From contig CAYWVO010000009.1 of the NCBI GenBank assembly GCA_964461835.1, positions 12,387 through 76,386 on the forward strand: a DNA stretch of 64,000 nucleotides, read 5' to 3'. A program made the translations under genes and the position numbers. Every line of letters starts with the position of its first letter. Positions within the stretch are counted from its first letter, which is position 1. The stretch is from CAYWVO01 sp964461835. GTDB taxonomy: Bacteria > Zixibacteria > MSB-5A5 > WJJR01 > JAJRUJ01. The notes below the pieces were generated by a model, which worked only from the letters and a program-made list of their open reading frames with translations, did no database searches and was not told the origin of the DNA. Shown here piece by piece: positions 34,055 to 43,214 of the stretch.

Positions 34055-35311
34055 ATGGCTGTGAAATTCAAGAAAGTAACGCCGCCGGCGGACGGCACAC
34101 CGATCACGCTGAAAGATGGCAAGCTGAAGTTTCCGGATGATCCGATCATTCCGGTGATCGAAGGCGATGGCATCGGGCGCGACATCATGAAAGCCACACG
34201 CCGGGTCATCGACGCCGCGGTTGAAAAAGCCTACCGCGGTAAGAAGCGCATTGCCTGGATGGAGATTTACGCCGGTGAATCGGCAATGCCGGTGTACGGT
34301 GAGGTATTGCCCGAGGAGACAATGAAAGCCATCAAAACCTACTATGTTGCGCTCAAAGGTCCCCTGACGACGCCGGTCGGCGGCGGATATCGCAGCCTGA
34401 ATGTAACGATGCGGCAGGTAATGAACCTCTATGCCTGCGTGCGGCCGGTCCGGTATTTCCAGGGCGTTCCCGCACCGGTGAAACGTCCGGAAAATATGGA
34501 CGTGGTGATTTTTCGGGAAAACACTGAAGACGTCTACGCGGGGATTGAATGGCGCAAAGGAACCAAGGACGCCCGCAAACTCATTAAAGTGCTAAAAGAA
34601 GAGTTCGGGGTCAAAGTCCGGTCCGACTCCGGGGTCGGCATAAAGCCGATATCGGTGACGGGTACGCAGCGACTGGTCCGCAAGGCGATCAATTACGCCA
34701 TCTCGCACATGCGTGAGTCGGTGACCCTCGTGCACAAAGGCAATATCATGAAATTCACGGAAGGCGCGTTCCGTGACTGGGGATACGATGTAGCCAAAAA
34801 GGAATTCCCGACTAAGACCATCACGGAAGATGATTTGTGGTCGAAATACAAAGGGAAAGCACCCAAAGGCAAGATTATCATTAAGGACCGTATCGCCGAT
34901 TCCATGCTTCAGCAAATCCTCACGCGCACCGCTGAATACGATGTGATTGCGACGCCGAATCTCAACGGTGACTATATCTCGGATGCGTGCGCCGCACAGG
35001 TAGGCGGTTTGGGGATGGCCCCCGGAGCAAATATGGGCGACTATGTGGCGTTATTTGAGGCCACTCATGGCACTGCCCCGAAATATGCGGATAAGGATAT
35101 GGTGAATCCGGGATCATTGATTCTCTCGGCGGTCATGATGTTGGAATACCTCGGCTGGGATAAGGCCAGGAAGCTGGTCGAACAAGCGTTGGAGCAAACC
35201 ATTCTCAACAAGACCGTGACCTACGATTTGGAACGTCAAATGGAGGGTGCAACGAAGGTATCCACTTCGCAGTACGCCACCCATATCATTGAGAATATGA
35301 ATAAGGCATGA
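34055..35311 (+). CDS. icd: Isocitrate dehydrogenase, NADP-dependent
   Basis: 418 residues, about the length of the E. coli enzyme; it decarboxylates isocitrate to 2-oxoglutarate in the TCA cycle. The substrate loop YRSLNVTMRQ carries Ser114 (the regulatory Ser113 of E. coli), then come RENTEDVYAGIEW and the metal-site ISDACAAQVGGLG. The coenzyme region HGTAPKYADKDMVNPGS has Lys343-Tyr344 and Val350, and TVTYDLERQM has the Tyr and Arg, the residue set of NADP-specific enzymes. A good CGGAGGGCAG site precedes the ATG. Monocistronic, with a terminator behind it. Confidence 0.97.
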   Translation: MAVKFKKVTPPADGTPITLKDGKLKFPDDPIIPVIEGDGIGRDIMKATRRVIDAAVEKAYRGKKRIAWMEIYAGESAMPVYGEVLPEETMKAIKTYYVALKGPLTTPVGGGYRSLNVTMRQVMNLYACVRPVRYFQGVPAPVKRPENMDVVIFRENTEDVYAGIEWRKGTKDARKLIKVLKEEFGVKVRSDSGVGIKPISVTGTQRLVRKAINYAISHMRESVTLVHKGNIMKFTEGAFRDWGYDVAKKEFPTKTITEDDLWSKYKGKAPKGKIIIKDRIADSMLQQILTRTAEYDVIATPNLNGDYISDACAAQVGGLGMAPGANMGDYVALFEATHGTAPKYADKDMVNPGSLILSAVMMLEYLGWDKARKLVEQALEQTILNKTVTYDLERQMEGATKVSTSQYATHIIENMNKA

Positions 35312-35374
35312 TTTTGCCGAAAAGAGGTTTGAATTCCTCGACGATTGATCGTACCATAGAGTAATGAGAATATC

Positions 35375-35403
35375 CCGGCGCGGTTAGTTACCGCGCCGGT
35401 TTT
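35375..35403 (+). terminator. Rho-independent terminator after icd
   Basis: A perfect 9-bp stem CCGGCGCGG/CCGCGCCGG (35375-35383 and 35391-35399) with a 7-nt loop and TTTT. It lies 63 bases past icd and 29 bases ahead of efp. Confidence 0.9.
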
Positions 35404-35432
35404 GCAAACCTCAACGTAGTACAGGTGAGCCG

Positions 35433-35996
35433 ATGATTTCGACTTCGGACTTTCGGAGAGGGATGAAACTTAAGGTCGACGGCGAGTTGTGGATTATCGT
35501 CGACTTTCAGAACGCCCGGACGGCCCAGCGGCGCGCCAAATACACCACCAAACTGAAAAACATTAAGACCGGGGCCGTCATCGAGAAAATGTTCCCATCG
35601 GGCGAAACATTTGAAGAGCCGGATTTCGAAGACCGCAAAATGCAGTATCTGTACACCGACGGCACGGACTGGCACTTCATGGATTCGACAACGTTCGAAC
35701 AATTCGCCATCCCCAAGGAGAAATTGGGGGGAGCCGAAGATTTCTTCATGGAAAATGAGGAATATAAAATTCTGTTCTTCGAAGGTGAAGCGATCGATGT
35801 CGATCTGCCGGCGTCGGTGGTCCTGAAAGTGGTGGAGGCGGAACCGGCGGTCAAAGGCGATACGGTGTCCAATATTACCAAAGGCGCCACGGTCGAGACC
35901 GGGTTGGAGGTCAAGGTCCCCCCGTTTATCAAAGAGGGTGACACCATAAAGATCGATACCCGGACAAAAGAGTACATCGAACGGGTGAATCTCTAA
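35433..35996 (+). CDS. efp: Elongation factor P with an altered domain-I tip loop
   Basis: 187 residues, the normal length; EF-P rescues ribosomes stalled at proline runs. The three domains are clear: N-terminal MISTSDFRRGMKLKVDG, domain II YLYTDGTDWHFMD, and C-terminal GATVETGLEVKVPPFIKEGDTIKIDTRTKEYIERV. Domain I aligns without gaps to Bacillus EF-P, but the highly conserved tip KPGKG (29-33), carrying the modified Lys32, reads RTAQR here. Position 32 is Gln, and both Gly and the Pro are gone. Flanking sequence (FQN before, TTKLKNIKTGAVIEK after) is conserved. No EpmA/B, EarP or YmfI gene is in the window. Spacing to a weak GGTGA site is normal. Confidence 0.95.
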   Translation: MISTSDFRRGMKLKVDGELWIIVDFQNARTAQRRAKYTTKLKNIKTGAVIEKMFPSGETFEEPDFEDRKMQYLYTDGTDWHFMDSTTFEQFAIPKEKLGGAEDFFMENEEYKILFFEGEAIDVDLPASVVLKVVEAEPAVKGDTVSNITKGATVETGLEVKVPPFIKEGDTIKIDTRTKEYIERVNL

Positions 35997-36017
35997 GCGC
36001 TGCCTGCGTCGGAATAT

Positions 36018-36054
36018 CGACGGCCTCAGACCACCGGTTGGGGTCGTTTTTTTA
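36018..36054 (+). terminator. Likely terminator after efp
   Basis: Short alternative stems CGAC/GTCG (36018-36021 and 36043-36046) or GACC/GGTC (36029-36032 and 36042-36045) precede a run of seven Ts (36047-36053). The stem is weak, but the T run and the position 20 bases after the efp stop support it. Confidence 0.55.
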
Positions 36055-36089
36055 TTGTATTATTCTATCGATAAGGCATTACTGCCATT

Positions 36090-36803
36090 ATGAAGCCGAT
36101 CCGCAAGAAGCCGCAACCGACAGATTCCCCGGACCTGTTTACCAATCCGGACAAGCCTGACCGTGCGGCATCGATGAGCCGGATCGGTACCGATGAATCG
36201 GGTAAGGGGGACTATTTCGGGCCACTGGTGACTGCCGCCGTGTGGGTTCCTCCGGAGCAAGAATCTGGGTTGCTCAGACTGGGTGTGCGCGATTCCAAGA
36301 AGATAACCGATAAACGGGCAACGGCGCTGGCGGCGGAGATCAAGGCTCAGGCGCGTCACGCAATTGTCGTCGTCGGACCGGAGAAGTACAATCAGCTCTA
36401 TGAAAAAATCGGCAACCTCAACCGCCTGCTCGCCTGGACCCATGCGCGCGCGATTGAGAATATCCTGGAGACGGTGCACTGTGACACGGTGATCGCCGAT
36501 AAGTTCGGCGATGAAAAATATATCATTTCGGCACTCATGAAAAAAGGGCGAGCCGTGAGATTGGTGCAACTGGTTCGCGCCGAAAGCGATCTCGCGGTTG
36601 CAGCGGCGTCCATCGTGGCGCGGGCGGAGTTTTTGCGACGACTCGACCTACTCAGCCGCAGCATCAGGGTGAAACTCCATAAAGGCGCATCCCCGGCAGT
36701 CGATCAGATTGGTCGACATCTGGTTGCCGATCAGGGTGTGGATGTATTGAAGAAAGTTGCTAAGTGGCATTTCAAAAATACCAAGAAGATTTTAGGCGCA
36801 TGA
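36090..36803 (+). CDS. rnhC: Ribonuclease HIII, lacking the N-terminal TBP-like domain
   Basis: 237 residues. RNase HIII cuts the RNA strand of RNA-DNA hybrids. The diagnostic GTDESGKGDYFGPLV (33-47) supplies the first Asp and Glu (D35, E36); LGVRDSKKIT and the later LVRAESDLAVAAASIVAR add the remaining acidic residues. Well-known RNase HIII proteins are about 300 residues with an 80-residue TBP-like substrate-binding domain at the N-terminus; here only 32 polar residues precede the catalytic core. Its stop overlaps the next start (ATGA). The ribosome site is weak. Confidence 0.92.
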   Translation: MKPIRKKPQPTDSPDLFTNPDKPDRAASMSRIGTDESGKGDYFGPLVTAAVWVPPEQESGLLRLGVRDSKKITDKRATALAAEIKAQARHAIVVVGPEKYNQLYEKIGNLNRLLAWTHARAIENILETVHCDTVIADKFGDEKYIISALMKKGRAVRLVQLVRAESDLAVAAASIVARAEFLRRLDLLSRSIRVKLHKGASPAVDQIGRHLVADQGVDVLKKVAKWHFKNTKKILGA

Positions 36804-37624
36804 TCCAGGAACGGGTGCAGGGGATTGTCGAGGATCACCGGTCCGGCGCCACAACCCTCGGCCTGCGAACGTTGCGCATCACCCAGGCTATCGCGGGGCG
36901 GGAGGATTTATCGGCGCGAGATCGGCAATCACTCACCAGACAATTGTTCAAAGATGTCATTACCGCTCATCCCCAGATGGGTATTTTGCGGTATTTGCAG
37001 GACGTCATGTTGCATCCCGAAGAGGAGGATCAGCCAGGGGTGCGTGATCTCCGCAGAAATATTATCAGACACCGGGAAGACAATGCTAAGGCCTTTGCCC
37101 GGCATTGCAAGAGAAAATGTTCCATACTCACCATTTCCTATTCCAGCGCGGTCCAGGCCGCGTTGATGGCGGCTCGCAAAAAACGGATCAATGTCATTGT
37201 TCCGGAATCACGGCCCAAAAATGAAGGACGCTCGCTGGCGAGTGAACTTGCCAAAAATGGAATCAACACCACACTAATTGTCGATGCGGCGATGGGCTTG
37301 CACATCGAAAACGTTGACTACGTCTTGCTGGGTTGTGATAGTATCACTCGCGAGAGATTCGTCAATAAAATCGGCAGTTTGCCGGTAGCCTTATTGGCGA
37401 AACAAGCGGGTAAACCGGTATACGTCTTTGTCGATCCCTATCGAATCGTTCAAGATGAGCGCGGTTTGCGGCGACAACAGCAACACTTACCCGCAGAAGT
37501 TACCCGCGCCGATCATGAGTATGAGATTGACAATCGCTATTTCGATTTCATCCCGAATACGTTGATTACGCATTGCGTCTATCGCGGAAAATTACAGGAG
37601 CCGAGTAAACTCTTCAGCTCGTGA
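36800..37624 (+). CDS. eIF2B-alpha/MtnA-like isomerase family protein
   Basis: 274 residues from ATG 36800, which overlaps the rnhC stop by four bases; a GTG frame 12 codons upstream is possible. The fold is that of the eIF2B alpha/beta/delta and ribose-1,5-bisphosphate or methylthioribose-1-phosphate isomerase group: ILTISYSSAVQAAL, INVIVPESRPKNEGRSLASELA, and the LLGCDSITRERFVNKIGSLPVALLA segment whose Asp lies in the active site of the sugar-phosphate isomerases. A sugar-1-phosphate isomerase role is possible but not proven. The 3' end overlaps the convergent cca gene by 11 bases. Confidence 0.85.
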   Translation: MIQERVQGIVEDHRSGATTLGLRTLRITQAIAGREDLSARDRQSLTRQLFKDVITAHPQMGILRYLQDVMLHPEEEDQPGVRDLRRNIIRHREDNAKAFARHCKRKCSILTISYSSAVQAALMAARKKRINVIVPESRPKNEGRSLASELAKNGINTTLIVDAAMGLHIENVDYVLLGCDSITRERFVNKIGSLPVALLAKQAGKPVYVFVDPYRIVQDERGLRRQQQHLPAEVTRADHEYEIDNRYFDFIPNTLITHCVYRGKLQEPSKLFSS

Positions 37625-38990
37625 GTTCGCGGTGATACTCCGAGGCCAATTGTAATAATGCTTCGCGGGTGTTGCGTTCGGGATCGTCCAGAACGAGTTC
37701 CAGCAGGTGATTGAGGATTTTGCCGATTATTGGACCTGGCGGCACTTGGAGATGGTCCATCAGATCGTTGCCGTCGATAGCCAGATCCCGTAGCCCAAAC
37801 GGTCGTTTGCGACTGATCTCTTCTCGAATTCGCGCCTCGAGTTCATCCACATCGTCGGTTGTTCCACCTCTCCCCTGCGCGACGACGTCTGCCCGGCGCA
37901 AATCTAACAGATCAAAGATCAGGTCGGCCCCTAAGCGGCGGATCAGCCGCCGGACACCTTTGTCGGTGACATCAGTGGTGAACATGTGACGATCAACCAG
38001 CAGGCTGACATCCCGGATAAATTCATTGGCGTAACGCAGCCGGCGCAACACTTGGCGTGCCGTGGTAGCGCCCCTTTTCTCGTGTCCGTAAAACGTCGCC
38101 CTATCTCCCTCAACGACCCGGGCCTGTGGCTTATTAATATCGTGCAGCAAGGCAGCCCAGCGGACCCGCAGCCGGGCCGGGGCGGCATCAACGGTGCGGA
38201 TCGTATGCTCGAACACGTCATAGGCGTGAAAAGGGCCGGGTTGATCGACATCAACGCAGGCGGCAAGTTCCGGCAAGACAACTTCCAGCATACCGAGTTC
38301 CTGCATCAGGCGAAAACCGTTGGAGGGCTGTTCTGCTTTGAGTAGTAGCTTATTCAATTCCTCCGCGATTCGCTCTGCCGACACCGACGTTAAGCGCTGA
38401 ACATGTCGTTGAAGAGCCGCGGCAGTGTTTTCTTCCAGAGAAAAATTAAAACGCGCAGCGAACTGGACAGCCCGTAATATGCGCAGCGGGTCCTCCCGGA
38501 ATGCCCGCTCATTGATGTACCGAATCAGCTTCTGTTCAATATCTTTTTGGCCACCGGTGGGGTCGATAAGCTCGTCGGTTCCTACCCGGCGCGCCAGCGC
38601 ATTGATGGTAAAATCCCGCCTGATTAAATCATCTTCAATCGAACAGGTATGATCGAATTCGACGGCGAAATCCCGATGGCCGACGCCGGTGGAGAATTCC
38701 TTGCGCGGGAGGGCAACGTCATAGGTGACACTCTTTGAATCAGGAGGATGCGGCGGCGTAAATTTGATCACGCCAAATGATCTGCCCACTAGATCGACTC
38801 GGCCAAATCGCTGCAGTTCGCGGCGTAGATCCTCCAGCGGGATGCCCGTAATCACATAATCCTGGTCCTTGCTGTACACCGGCAAACCCAACAAACGGTC
38901 GCGCACCTGCCCGCCGACTTCGTACACCGCACCGAGCTCATTGAGTCGCCGCAGCCAGGTTGGCAGTTTTTTCTCTTCCGCTTCATTCAT
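37614..38990 (-). CDS. CCA-adding enzyme or poly(A) polymerase family protein with an HD domain
   Basis: About 458 residues from ATG 38990; a frame seven codons longer (39011) has no better ribosome site. It is a class II nucleotidyltransferase: YEVGGQVRDRLLG, KDQDYVITG with the DxD metal ligands, RRDFTINALA, and the RNA-binding helix REDPLRILRAVQFAARF. An HD-type domain follows (WAALLHDINKP, FYGHEKRGA, LLVDRHM). It most likely completes tRNA 3'-CCA ends. It converges with the eIF2B-like gene, overlapping by 11 bases (37614-37624). Confidence 0.92.
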   Translation of the reverse strand: MNEAEEKKLPTWLRRLNELGAVYEVGGQVRDRLLGLPVYSKDQDYVITGIPLEDLRRELQRFGRVDLVGRSFGVIKFTPPHPPDSKSVTYDVALPRKEFSTGVGHRDFAVEFDHTCSIEDDLIRRDFTINALARRVGTDELIDPTGGQKDIEQKLIRYINERAFREDPLRILRAVQFAARFNFSLEENTAAALQRHVQRLTSVSAERIAEELNKLLLKAEQPSNGFRLMQELGMLEVVLPELAACVDVDQPGPFHAYDVFEHTIRTVDAAPARLRVRWAALLHDINKPQARVVEGDRATFYGHEKRGATTARQVLRRLRYANEFIRDVSLLVDRHMFTTDVTDKGVRRLIRRLGADLIFDLLDLRRADVVAQGRGGTTDDVDELEARIREEISRKRPFGLRDLAIDGNDLMDHLQVPPGPIIGKILNHLLELVLDDPERNTREALLQLASEYHRELTS

Positions 38991-39083
38991 TAGTATTGCA
39001 AAAAACTTCAATGTCCCGGTCAGGACAAGAACTTCCGGTACACTAGCTGATCGGGGAATAGGCTTGGTGGTTTTAAACTAAAG

Positions 39084-40034
39084 CTACTCGCGCGTGATCC
39101 GGGTACCGCATTCACCGTGCAAGGCTTCGGCCGCTCGATTGATCGAGGTAATCAGCACTTCGTCTCCCCCGCCGCGCAGGAACGTGAGCGCCGCTTCAAT
39201 TTTTGGGCCCATTGAACCGGGCGGGAAATGCCCGTCCTGGTAAAAGCGTTCGGCTTCGGCCAGGGAAATGCGCTTCAGGTCTTGTTGTTTGGGCGTGTCG
39301 TAATGAATTGCCACATGGGTGACGTCGGTAAGGATAACAAAAAGAGACGCGCCAATTTGTTTGGCCAGCACGGCTGAGGCGCGGTCCTTGTCAATGACGG
39401 CATCAAGCCCTTCGTAGGAGCCATCCTCTTCCACGTACACGGGAATGCCACCCCCACCAGCGGCGATCACGATATATCCTTGCTGAACCAGGGAAGCGAT
39501 AGCATCCGCCTCCACGATTGAGAGTGGCATCGGTGAGGGCACGACGCGCCGCCAGCCACGGGCACTGTGCCTTTTGACTGACCAGCCCCGTTCCTGTTCA
39601 AACCGTCGTGCCTCATCCTCAGCGTAGAACTGGCCAACGTACTTGGAAGGGTTTTTGACGGACGGATCATTGCGGTCAACGATGACCTGGGTGACAATGG
39701 TCAATACCTGGCGGTCAATCTGATCAGCATGCAGCCGGTTTTGCAGGGATTGTCCAATCATATAGCCCATGCCGCCTTCCGTATCCGCGACACAGATGCC
39801 CAACGGCAGGATGGGGGCTTTCCCACGGGAGAGTTCCACCCGCAGCAATGCATTACCCACCTGCGGACCGTTGCCGTGGGTTATCGCGAGATTGTAGCCC
39901 TGTTTGAGGAGCGGAATAATTGCGGCGAGCGAATCGCGCGTATGCCGGAATTGATTGGCAATGGTGTCCGGCTCATCAGGCCGGGTGATGGCGTTGCCAC
40001 CCAACGCCACCACCGCTGTTTTCGCCGTGTTCAT
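39084..40034 (-). CDS. arcC: Carbamate kinase
   Basis: 316 residues of the amino-acid kinase family. It shows VVALGGNAITRPDEP at the N-terminus, ITHGNGPQVGN, the PSPMPLSIVEADAI lid region, IAAGGGGIPVYVEEDGSYEGLDAVIDKDRASAVLA and the C-terminal GSMGPKIEAALTFLRGGG. Carbamate kinase makes ATP from carbamoyl phosphate, or the reverse. Arginine deiminase and ornithine carbamoyltransferase genes are not adjacent, so the usual arginine-fermentation context is missing. It follows the GTPase-like gene with three bases between, implying one transcript. Confidence 0.95.
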   Translation of the reverse strand: MNTAKTAVVALGGNAITRPDEPDTIANQFRHTRDSLAAIIPLLKQGYNLAITHGNGPQVGNALLRVELSRGKAPILPLGICVADTEGGMGYMIGQSLQNRLHADQIDRQVLTIVTQVIVDRNDPSVKNPSKYVGQFYAEDEARRFEQERGWSVKRHSARGWRRVVPSPMPLSIVEADAIASLVQQGYIVIAAGGGGIPVYVEEDGSYEGLDAVIDKDRASAVLAKQIGASLFVILTDVTHVAIHYDTPKQQDLKRISLAEAERFYQDGHFPPGSMGPKIEAALTFLRGGGDEVLITSINRAAEALHGECGTRITRE

Positions 40035-40037
40035 CGA

Positions 40038-41357
40038 TTATTTCTTTTTGCCAATCCCGGAGAGGATGTCTGCCAAATCTGGTTTGCCGATTTCCTGCAA
40101 TTCGTAGCGTACCCGGACCGATGGCCGCTTAATCTTGCAAATCTGCCGGAGGTCAATCGGCGTACCAATCACGACACTGTCACAGGGCGTGGCGTTGATT
40201 GTGGCTTCGAGGTCTTTCACCTGCTTGTCACCATAGCCCATTGCCGGCAGTAATCCCTCGACATGGGGGTACTTTTTAAAGGTATCGGCAATTGTTCCCT
40301 TGGCATACGGTTTCGGATCGACAATTTCCGCCGCACCGAAATTCTCCGCCGCGACGACGCCGGCGCCATATTGCATTTCACCGTGGGTCAGGGTGGGGCC
40401 GTCCTCCACCACCAAGACCTTCTTTCCCTTGATGACTTTCGGGTCTTCCACGGTAATGGGTGAGGCGGCCTCGATGACGATGGCAGTCGGATTGACTGCT
40501 TGAATATTACTCCGCACTTCGAGGATACCTTCCGGCTCTGCCGTGACCACTTTGTTGATCACCACCACATCCGCCATCCGCAGATTTGTCTCCCCCGGGT
40601 AATAACGCAATTCGTGACCCGGTCGATGCGGATCGGCGACCGTGATATACACATCCGGCAGATAGAACGACGTGTCGTTATTGCCCCCATCCCAAACAAT
40701 CACGTCGGCCTCTTTTTCCGCCTCTTTCAGGATCATCCCATAATCGACGCCGGCGTACACAATATTACCGGCCCGAATATGCGGCTCGTACTCCTCGCGC
40801 TCTTCAATAGTACATTTGTGTTTGTCGAGGTCGGCCAGTTCGGCAAAGCGTTGACAGGCCTGCTTGGCCAGGTTGCCGTACGGCATCGGATGACGGATGG
40901 CGGCGACTTTTAGTCCCTGATTACGTAATACCTCGCAGACACGCCGCGTGGTCTGGCTCTTCCCACTTCCGGTGCGGACCGCACAGATCGAGACCACGGG
41001 ACGCTTGGACTTAAGCATGGTCTGTTTTGGACCGAGCAGGACAAAGTCCGCCCCCATGTTCTGGACCCGGGAGGCCTGATGCATGACATACTCGTGCGTC
41101 ACGTCGGAATAGGCAAAGACCACCTGATCAACTTCATGTTTCGCAATCAAGACTTCGAGGTCTTCTTCCGGCTTAATCGGGATTCCTTTGGGATACCGCT
41201 TCCCGGCCAGGGCGGCGGGGTACTTGCGACCAGCTATATCGGGAATCTGGGTCGCGGTAAAGGCAACGACTTCGAATGAACGGTTATTGCGATACACGCA
41301 GTTGAAATTGTGAAAGTCGCGGCCTGCCGCGCCCATAATGATCACTTTTTTCGGCAT
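40038..41357 (-). CDS. Cyclic 2,3-diphosphoglycerate synthetase-like P-loop protein (COG2403 type)
   Basis: 439 residues. The N-terminus VIIMGAAGRDFHNFN is a Rossmann-like start. A P-loop GSGKSQTTRRV lies near residue 130, with VIWDGGNND and VVVINKV as Walker B and base-recognition-like motifs. This matches proteins annotated as cyclic 2,3-diphosphoglycerate synthetase or as predicted GTPases. True cDPG synthesis is known from methanogens, so the enzyme name should be treated as a family label. It is coupled to carbamate kinase, hinting at a role in acyl-phosphate or carbamoyl-phosphate chemistry. AAGGAG lies seven bases before the ATG. Confidence 0.8.
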   Translation of the reverse strand: MPKKVIIMGAAGRDFHNFNCVYRNNRSFEVVAFTATQIPDIAGRKYPAALAGKRYPKGIPIKPEEDLEVLIAKHEVDQVVFAYSDVTHEYVMHQASRVQNMGADFVLLGPKQTMLKSKRPVVSICAVRTGSGKSQTTRRVCEVLRNQGLKVAAIRHPMPYGNLAKQACQRFAELADLDKHKCTIEEREEYEPHIRAGNIVYAGVDYGMILKEAEKEADVIVWDGGNNDTSFYLPDVYITVADPHRPGHELRYYPGETNLRMADVVVINKVVTAEPEGILEVRSNIQAVNPTAIVIEAASPITVEDPKVIKGKKVLVVEDGPTLTHGEMQYGAGVVAAENFGAAEIVDPKPYAKGTIADTFKKYPHVEGLLPAMGYGDKQVKDLEATINATPCDSVVIGTPIDLRQICKIKRPSVRVRYELQEIGKPDLADILSGIGKKK

Positions 41358-41594
41358 TACTAGACTCCTTTTCTGACGGAACCGATTTCAGCAAACGAAT
41401 GGGTCGTAAGGTAAACCGCACACTTAGATACAGGAAGCCAGCCACATCAGGATAATGAGGATCTCTGTCGGGCGGCCATGTACGGAACAATTATCCATAG
41501 ACGATTAGCGTCCTCCCGTCTCGTCCTCATCTCAACCGGACAGGAGCATTCACGAGTTCATTCAAGTCATCTGACTCATACTACAGATGAGCCA

Positions 41595-43094
41595 TTATTG
41601 GTTGTCAATCTGCGCTCGCTGGATCGTGCCCGAGAAATCGATGTACACGGATTTCCATTCAGAGAACACGTCCAACGCGGCGTTGCCGGCCTCCCGATGC
41701 CCATTACCGGTATTCTTCGTCCCGCCGAATGGCAAGTGCACCTCGGCGCCAATTGTCGGCGCGTTGACGTAAAAGATCCCCGTGTAGACGTCCCGCATTG
41801 CCGTAAAGGCTTTGTTGATATCTTGCGTATAGATCGATGCGGACAAGCCATATACAACGTCGTTACACACATCAATAGCCTGCTTGAATCCATTGACCGG
41901 GATTAACGCCGCCACCGGACCGAAGATCTCTTCCTGGGCGATGCGCATTTTTCTGTCGACGTCACCGAAAATGGTCGGTTCGTGGAAATGTCCGTGCCGG
42001 CAATTTCCCCGATTCTTGGGCTTGCCGCCAAGGAGGAGTTTTGCCCCATCGACTTTCTGGCCGATTTGGATGTATTCCATCACTGTCTGCAACTGGGACT
42101 CCGAGACGGACGGCCCCATGTCGATTTTCTCATCGAGGCCATTCCCCACTTTGAGCTTTTTGGCACGAGCAACAAGGCGATTGACAAATTTGCGGTAGAT
42201 TTTCTTATCCAGGATGATCCGGGAGGTCGCGGTACACCGCTGACCAGTAGTTCCGAATGCGCCCCACAAGCATCCGTCAACTGCCAGGTCCAGATTGGCA
42301 TCATCCAGGATGATAATGGCGTTCTTGCCACCCATCTCCAGATGGCAATGCTTGAAATAAGGGGCACAGGCCTCGGAGACCCGGCGACCGACTTCGGTCG
42401 ATCCAGTGAACGATACGACGTGTACATCTTTGTGTGTCATCAACGGTTCACCGACTTCACTCCCGCTGCCGGTGACCATATTGACCACGCCCGGAGGTAG
42501 ACCGCACTCCTTGCAGATGTTCATAAAGTGAATGGCCGAGAGCGGTGTATAGGTGGCTGGTTTCCAGACACACGTATTTCCGAGAACCAGCGCGGGAATC
42601 ATCTTCCAGGATGCAATCGCCAACGGGAAATTCCAGGGTGTAATAATGCCGCACACACCGAGCGGCTGGCGCACCGACATCATGAATTTATCCTGCAACT
42701 CTGACGGCGTGGTCTGGCCAAACTGGCGACGACCCTCCCCTGCCATGTAGTAGGTCATGTCGATGACTTCCTGCACATCGCCACGTGTTTCGTCGATGAT
42801 TTTACCCATTTCACGGGTCATATCCTGCGCCAAGCGTTCCTTCTCAGCCCAGACTCGGTCGGCAATTCTGAAAAGGATTTCCGCGCGCTTGGGAGCGGGT
42901 ACCAGGCGCCAGGTCTTGTAGGCGCGCTTGGCTGCGGCCACTGCCGCGTTGACATCAGTTTTATCCGATTTCTGAAAACGGCCCAGGAGCTCGCGGGTAT
43001 CCGCAGGATTAATATTTTCGAATGTCTTGCCGGTTTTCGACGACACCCATTCACCGTTAATGAAATTCTTGTACGTTTTTACTCGTTTCGCCAT
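41595..43094 (-). CDS. Aldehyde dehydrogenase, NAD(P)-dependent
   Basis: 499 residues. It has PWNFPLAIASWKMIPALVLGN, VSFTGSTEVGRRVSE, the catalytic Glu in LEMGGKNAIIIL and the nucleophile Cys in FGTTGQRCTATSR. The C-terminus FGGTKNTGNGHREAGNAALDVFSEWKSVYIDFSG cut into GGTKNTGNGHREAG and EWKSVYIDFSG is like ALDH7/aminoadipate-semialdehyde and related dehydrogenases. The substrate is unclear. A purine-rich AGGAGAGGCAGGG site precedes the start. A 237-base spacer separates it from the GTPase-like gene downstream, so it is likely a separate unit. Confidence 0.93.
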   Translation of the reverse strand: MAKRVKTYKNFINGEWVSSKTGKTFENINPADTRELLGRFQKSDKTDVNAAVAAAKRAYKTWRLVPAPKRAEILFRIADRVWAEKERLAQDMTREMGKIIDETRGDVQEVIDMTYYMAGEGRRQFGQTTPSELQDKFMMSVRQPLGVCGIITPWNFPLAIASWKMIPALVLGNTCVWKPATYTPLSAIHFMNICKECGLPPGVVNMVTGSGSEVGEPLMTHKDVHVVSFTGSTEVGRRVSEACAPYFKHCHLEMGGKNAIIILDDANLDLAVDGCLWGAFGTTGQRCTATSRIILDKKIYRKFVNRLVARAKKLKVGNGLDEKIDMGPSVSESQLQTVMEYIQIGQKVDGAKLLLGGKPKNRGNCRHGHFHEPTIFGDVDRKMRIAQEEIFGPVAALIPVNGFKQAIDVCNDVVYGLSASIYTQDINKAFTAMRDVYTGIFYVNAPTIGAEVHLPFGGTKNTGNGHREAGNAALDVFSEWKSVYIDFSGTIQRAQIDNQ

Positions 43095-43214
43095 TACCCT
43101 GCCTCTCCTGTTTTCCGATGTGACCTCCGGCCCGACCTCACGCTTGAAAACACAGAATGTAGACGCGAAGTCGTTATCTGTAAAGGAGATTCTGACAAAA
43201 TGCCGGTGCAGGTG

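Noticed and set aside
40038..41357. True cyclic 2,3-diphosphoglycerate synthesis
   Set aside because: The compound is known from methanogens; the label rests on family naming and nothing else in the window supports the pathway.
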